A DNA stretch of 43,163 bases, from assembly GCA_905221605.1 (NCBI GenBank), contig CAJNDS010000303.1:127501-170663 (forward strand). The letters are read 5' to 3'. The first letter of the stretch is position 1, and the number at the start of each line of letters is the position of its first letter. The notes under the pieces are model-generated. The model made no database searches, was not told the origin of the DNA, and saw nothing but the letters and a program-made list of their open reading frames with translations. Positions 38,701-43,163 of this stretch are shown here, piece by piece. Made by a program: the position numbers and the translations under genes. This DNA comes from Symbiodinium natans. Lineage: Eukaryota > Sar > Dinophyceae > Suessiales > Symbiodiniaceae.

Positions 38701-40805
38701 GAAATGTCGACACACCCACAGCAATTGGAAATCAGATTTTCCAGTCCTTAGTGGAGTATGGTTTGCCAAACGTCAGCACACTTGGTCTTACAGCACCCAG
38801 ATTTTGCCGAATCCCCATTCTCGCAGCTCGATATGTGGACAAGGCCTTACACCACCACTTCTCAAAGAAGATCCAGCCACACAAGACGTTGTTCACGAAG
38901 CTGTCTATTTGGCTCCCGTCAAGCTCGAAAACATGTCATCCAGCCAGATACGCTGTGGAAACACCGGGACCCATGAAATCGATGTCTCTTGAGAGCAGCT
39001 TAAGTCACGTTCGAGTAGCCATGTATGGCCCGTCATCACAAGAGCCCAGCAGATTTTCCATGCAAAAAGGTTCGACTAACCATTGCATGACATTCTGGCT
39101 GCTTTGCTGTTCACCTGTGAGTTGCAGATTCTGGCTCCCTTCTCGTCTACATGTTGATTTGTTCAACATGCATGGATACGGAGCGACGTCTTGGCAGACT
39201 CTTCGGACCTCGATCGGTTCTTGTACAGTTTGCAGCCGAAGGTTCATGCAACATCCAGCTAAACGGTGCGTAACGAAGGCTTGACGCTTCGCGAATGCTT
39301 CGTGAACGTTTTGGTAATGATTTTGGTAACCTTTTCCGGCCGAGACCCCAACTCTTTAAGCGGGAACCTTCTGCTACACTGTCGGAAAATCATATGGTTT
39401 TTCCTTGCCAACCTAATCACACCAACAGTATCCAACAGTGTCCATCCAGCAGCAACTGCAGCAACTAATGCTCGTTGCTCAGTTGCGATGTGCAGAGTCT
39501 CACTGGCACTGCATCAAGTCAAGGTGGCATGCCGTCTCACGCAAGATGTGCAGCCGATCGCAGATGTGACAGGTAGTGGCAATCCACGGCGGTCTTGATC
39601 AGGAGGAGCGTCACGAGGCAATACGCTCCTTCAAGGAGGGCTCCAAGGAGAAGAATGGTTGCAGCACACAGAACACGCATCAAGTCACGCATCAAGTTGA
39701 CATCGGCACGTTGCGCTTTGAAGGACGTTTTGATTGGCACAGATGTGGCTTCCAAAGGCTTAGACTTCCCGGCCATCCAGCACGACTGGGGCTGAGCCGT
39801 CTTCCTTCACGTCATGGAAGCACTCAAGAGTTTCCCAATATGAGGTCATCAACTTTGACATGCCGAAAGAGATAGAAAACTACGTGCACCGCATTGGTCG
39901 GACAGGCCACACAACTGGTGCAGACAGGAAGCGACTGGATGCATGACATCCGCCAAATCATGTTGAAGAGGCCACCTCATGAGACTTGTTCGTTCTTGAA
40001 CAGGCCGATGTGGACGCACCGGTGTCGCTACCACATTTGTCAACAAGAACCAGGATGTGTCCCAGCCGCAGTTGCTACATGCTGCTATATGTCGCTCTCA
40101 GCCATTTCTCAAAAAAGAAAACCGAAAAACCGAAAAACAGAAACGTAATGTTGCAGTTGTCGAATTCTCTTCAAACGCCGTCTTGACTTTAGCTGTTTGG
40201 TACGGACCTTTGTTATTTCAGTTTTGATGATTCAATGTTAAGCTGGTGAAGTTAACACAAGCGCCATAAATTGATGCTGACCGACAGTTCTTGGTTGGAC
40301 TCCGGAGCATGATGTGGATGTAACAAGATGGTGCCATTTGAGTATTCAGCCTGCGTTGTCGTGTGTGTTCAGCAGCATAGCCAAGGAGACAATCCTACTG
40401 GACTTAAAGGCATTGCTGTTGGAAGCTGGGCAACACGCGGCCTGGCAAGCACAGATGACTATCAGCAGTTCTTGAGGAAGCTTGCATGGTCTTGAATACC
40501 TGTCACACACACACAGGGCATGTCAGGGCATGGATTTGCCTCAAGGTCCCCCCCTTCCTCATGCAGCTGGAGACAGGCGGTGGAGGCAGGGAGGAGGAGG
40601 AAATTGGCGGCGTCAAGGCAGGGTTAGTCGGATGAGATATTGAGTACTCTGTGTGGTACGCCGATCTTTGCATGTCGAGGGCTGCGCCTATTGTGGTGGA
40701 CTTGGACACCGCATCTCAGACTGCCCAAAACTGGAGACGACAAGGCAAAAGACAACTTCCGCGACGAAGGCAGGGGTGGGGGGAGGGGGCGAGTCACTAA
40801 GATGA
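34221..40805 (+). CDS. DDX41: DDX41-type DEAD-box RNA helicase, 30 exons
   Basis: DDX41 is a nuclear ATP-dependent RNA helicase linked to spliceosomes, with an N-terminal acidic/basic region, two RecA domains and a C-terminal CCHC zinc knuckle. All of these can be read here. Exons: 34221-34265, 34630-34680, 34953-35009, 35097-35141, 35220-35277, 35384-35414, 35481-35533, 35583-35635, 35694-35735, 35811-35841, 35906-35948, 36074-36114, 36265-36298, 36372-36564, 36857-36922, 36986-37057, 37138-37188, 37285-37372, 37435-37484, 37548-37577, 37715-37773, 37858-37921, 38005-38076, 39573-39647, 39724-39783, 39845-39905, 40004-40053, 40386-40436, 40546-40617, 40680-40805. They sum to 1824 nt, every join keeps phase, and the total is close to the human protein length I recall (622). 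The initiator exon is missing: there is no in-frame ATG before 34221. One boundary (intron 17) does not fit any donor rule. Confidence 0.95.
35811..37484 (+). CDS. DDX41: DDX41 exons 10-19, RecA domain 1
   Basis: Helicase motifs in order: [25 protein letters not shown] (Q motif), [25 protein letters not shown] (Walker A), [27 protein letters not shown] (Ia), [27 protein letters not shown] (Ib), [19 protein letters not shown] (Walker B, DEAD), [17 protein letters not shown] (III). Introns: 35736-35810 (GT), 35842-35905 (GC), 35949-36073 (GC), 36115-36264 (GA), 36299-36371 (GC), 36565-36856 (GC), 36923-36985 (GC), 37058-37137 (GT), about 37189-37284 (unresolved), 37373-37434 (GC). All catalytic residues are present. 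Confidence 0.95.
37548..40053 (+). CDS. DDX41: DDX41 exons 20-27, RecA domain 2
   Basis: The exons read [70 protein letters not shown] (motif IV), [40 protein letters not shown] (V), [20 protein letters not shown] (VI), then [16 protein letters not shown]. Introns: 37485-37547 (GC), 37578-37714 (GT; GC at 37575 also possible), 37774-37857 (GC), 37922-38004 (GC), 38077-39572 (GT), 39648-39723 (GA), 39784-39844 (GA), 39906-40003 (GC). Confidence 0.95.
38077..39572 (+). other. DDX41 intron 23 (1496 nt, GT-AG)
   Basis: This is by far the longest DDX41 intron. It begins with G-rich runs and a T-run (38120-38215). From about 38690 to 39290 it carries sequence that reads as degraded coding material in all three plus frames (for example [18 protein letters not shown], then [20 protein letters not shown] in another frame). 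No family was recognised; it may be a decayed mobile-element insertion. Confidence 0.75.
40386..40805 (+). CDS. DDX41: DDX41 exons 28-30, C-terminal zinc knuckle
   Basis: [17 protein letters not shown] joins to VPPFLMQLE, then a Gly/Glu-rich linker ending EEIGGVK, then [19 protein letters not shown], a CCHC knuckle with Cys, Cys, His and Cys in place. Introns: 40054-40385 (GA), 40437-40545 (GC), 40618-40679 (GC). Reading on without splicing gives a Gly-rich end and a TGA at 40803-40805. The RKDY-type tail that I recall in other DDX41 proteins is not seen, so a further exon may exist after a GC at 40746. Confidence 0.88.
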
Positions 40806-42956
40806 TCTAAGATGGTTCTTCAAATCAGCCCTGGGTGAGTTCCTTGCTTGTCCTGTGGTGAACGCGGAGGACTACCTCACTACAGGCGCTGCCCGCTATA
40901 CAGGCGCAGAAGGCCGCTCGGCTTGAGTGCCCAGATGTGCTCAGCTTTTTGTAGCACTGTAGCCTTGGCCTGCACACCAAGGCTACGCCGGCGACTGGTA
41001 AGAGCAAGCGATGCAAGGTGTCTTTTCGTGTCACTGAGATATGGAAGATGCGAGTGCTGCGGTCTTACCGTCGAGCAGAGAGACTTGCAAGCCATTTGTT
41101 CTCGGGTGCACGATCCCTTATGCAGCAGACCTCAGCCATGGGATGCCATGGGCACGTCTCACTTAACGTCAGCCGCAGACTACTGCAGTGCCGTGGAACG
41201 AGCGCACTCCTCTGCTGGTTGAGGTTTCGGAGAGCTGCTCATGACTTTGCTTTTCAAAAAGTTTCGGCTCAGCCCTACGGTAGTCACTTTGCAGGAGCCT
41301 CCCTAGGTTAGGTGCTTATGCGTCTCCGTGCATCTTAAAGACCTACATGTGATGCAGGGGACCTGAGCTCGTTTACTCAGCCGAGGCTGTGCATCGCATG
41401 GGGTGTGATGCGCGGAGAGGCGGCTCTTCCGGCAATATCGTGAAAGATCAAAGCTGCTCACGCCTGTCCATTCGTGTGATGAGTTTAGGAGGCGTCCTCC
41501 CAAGTTCGCTTCCTCGGCTGGCGTGAAGGGGTAGCTTGGACAATATCGGATGGCAATGTTGTCTCAGTGCTGCAGTACTGTAGTAGTTAGGCATGCATGC
41601 ATGTGCGTAGAGTGTTGTGAGCCTCAATGAAGCTTGAGCTGAGGGCAAGATTGGGAACTTTAGCGGCGCACTTGGCGTTGCAGAGGAGAGCGTTGGCCAG
41701 TGTCTGAGGGGCTGTTCAAGGCGACGAATTGTGACGCTGATGCATTTGTGGCCATTTCTGGCTTGATGGCTTGCCCAAGGTAGCATAGAAGGCAAACTGC
41801 CCAGTGATCCGCGGATCGCTGTGGGCAAACGTGCTATTTGGTCGGATGACTCGTCCCTCAAGCGCCTGCTGGCTGCAGTATGTTGTTTCGCTTTATCAGT
41901 CCACCCCCCGCAGTTTGCAGACTTGGAGCCGTGTTTTGCCTTTGTCGCAAGGCACCGACGGCTTCAATATCTGTAGCTGCCTAGCTGCGTTTCGGATGTA
42001 CATAGGTGAGCGAGGATGACGGCCGATTGCTTGCTGGTCAAAGGCTGGTGTGATGAGATGAGTCCACGCCTACCCCTGCTCGACAAACTCGACAAGGCTT
42101 GATTCTTGTCGCCACCCACGTGACATCCTCCGTCGGAGGAGTCTCAAAATACTTGATCATCAGGTCTCGGTTGTGCGTGGGCCGCGAGCTGGGGGGCCCG
42201 GGCAAGTTCTGAGCAACTGCATGCAAGGGCGCGTGCTGTGCACGGCCGCGCATGGGCTGGTGCTGAGGCAGTCAAGGTTGTGGCCCAGCAGCACATGGCT
42301 CCTCCCAAAACGTCCGAAACATTGGCTACTTGCCCTGCTGGCCTGCTGGATGCGCGGGGTGCTCGGATTGGTGGACAGCGCGAAAAGTAAAGACCGGCAA
42401 CTGAGCAGGCTGGAGGCGATGCAGAAGGGTGGTGGCACGGACCCGAGCGGACAAGGCCCTGGCCCGTGTTTGTGGCTGTGGTGTGACTAAGGATTTCCGC
42501 TTCCCGTGCCACAAATGCCAGTCGTGAGCGAGCCACCGAAAGGCCCTGCACAACCCGACCCACCCACACAGACTCGTAAGCCGCAGGGCAGCATATAGAC
42601 GTGACAGACGTGAACTGAAGCTGCAGCACGTCTGAGATGGTTACAGGCACATTTGGGATTGCAGCATATCTGGAATTTTGGTGGATCTGGGGTTGCAACT
42701 GACCCTAATTATTCAGGATTATTCGGTCTTGGGCACAGCCTTAGTGTCACAGGATGGAACCATGTACAGCTTGCAGTACCGAGTGCCTGACAGCATACGA
42801 GTTGGCGTCCCAACTTGCTTCACAGCTGTAATGCTGGCGTCTTCGTTGGTGCAAGTTCAGAATGCATTCCTGGCACACCTTGCTGAAATGAGACTTAGTC
42901 TTCGTTTGTGGGCTCTCAGTCTCTCTCTCTCTCACGATAAAACAACCAACCTTCTG
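40806..42956. other. Unassigned region right of DDX41
   Basis: No gene was identified. Open frames occur on both strands, the longest at 42144-42698 (minus, 184 codons), with low-complexity Ala, Ser and Cys-rich composition that argues against coding. A short plus-strand cysteine pattern near 42460-42525 (VCGCGVTKDF, then CHKCQ) resembles a small zinc finger but stands alone. A (TC)7 run is at 42919-42933. Confidence 0.4.
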
Positions 42957-43163
42957 TCCTTCCTCTTCTCCTTCTTTTTTCTCTTCCTTCCCTTCCCTTC
43001 CTTCCCTTCCTTCCCTTCCTTCCCTTCCTTCCCTTCCTTCCCTTCCTTCCCTTCCCTTCCTTTCCTTCCTTTCCTTCCTTTCCTTCCTTTCCTTCCTTTC
43101 CTTCCTTTCCTTCCTTTCCTTCCTTTCCTTCCTTTCCTTCCTTTCCTTCCTTTCCTTCCTTTC
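42957..43163. repeat. Polypyrimidine tract with 9-bp arrays
   Basis: All 207 bases are C or T. From about 43000 the unit is TTCCCTTCC, changing near 43056 to TTCCTTTCC, and the array runs off the window edge. Confidence 0.95.

Noticed and set aside
42144-42698. 184-codon minus-strand frame
   Set aside because: Low-complexity Ala, Ser and Cys composition in GC-rich sequence, no motif and no splice context.
1-43163. tRNA, rRNA or snRNA genes
   Set aside because: I looked for obvious cloverleaf arms and conserved rRNA words and saw none, but short RNA genes could be missed by eye. A covariance-model scan would decide.

Overview
This looks like nuclear DNA from a dinoflagellate, probably Symbiodiniaceae or a relative. 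Two eukaryotic genes can be read, each cut into many short exons by introns of about 50-150 nt. Most of these introns start with GC or GA rather than GT, all end in AG, and the next exon nearly always starts with G. Unusual GC/GA donors with an AG|G acceptor are described for dinoflagellates. A reverse-transcriptase family that I remember as abundant in dinoflagellate predicted proteins is also present. There is no bacterial-style operon or ribosome-binding-site pattern.

Layout. About 0.6-2.1 kb: exon-like islands of an unidentified plus-strand gene. 2.1-8.4 kb: little that I can assign, with microsatellites and an 18-bp minisatellite. 8458-22664: an EDEM-type class I alpha-mannosidase gene (GH47) on the plus strand, from a signal-peptide exon to the FTTEGH motif. 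Its seventh intron is about 9.5 kb and holds a retroelement graveyard: a 57-bp minisatellite, several broken and scrambled copies of one RT family, a broken ubiquitin-specific-protease-like gene, and a 5'-truncated LINE inserted into that gene with a 15-bp target-site duplication. 23-26.5 kb: further plus-strand coding islands, including a Pro-Pro-Gly-Leu-rich protein. 26.5-34.2 kb: mostly unassigned, with a tandem duplication and microsatellites. 34221-40805: a DDX41-type DEAD-box helicase gene on the plus strand, reconstructed from 30 exons that join in frame to about 607 codons. The right edge runs into a pure polypyrimidine 9-mer array.

The identified genes are housekeeping genes of different pathways. 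EDEM acts in ER glycoprotein quality control; DDX41 acts in nuclear RNA processing. They share strand and intron style, not function. All exon joins were made by eye from reading phase and recalled family motifs, with no transcript evidence, so individual boundaries may be off by a few bases.
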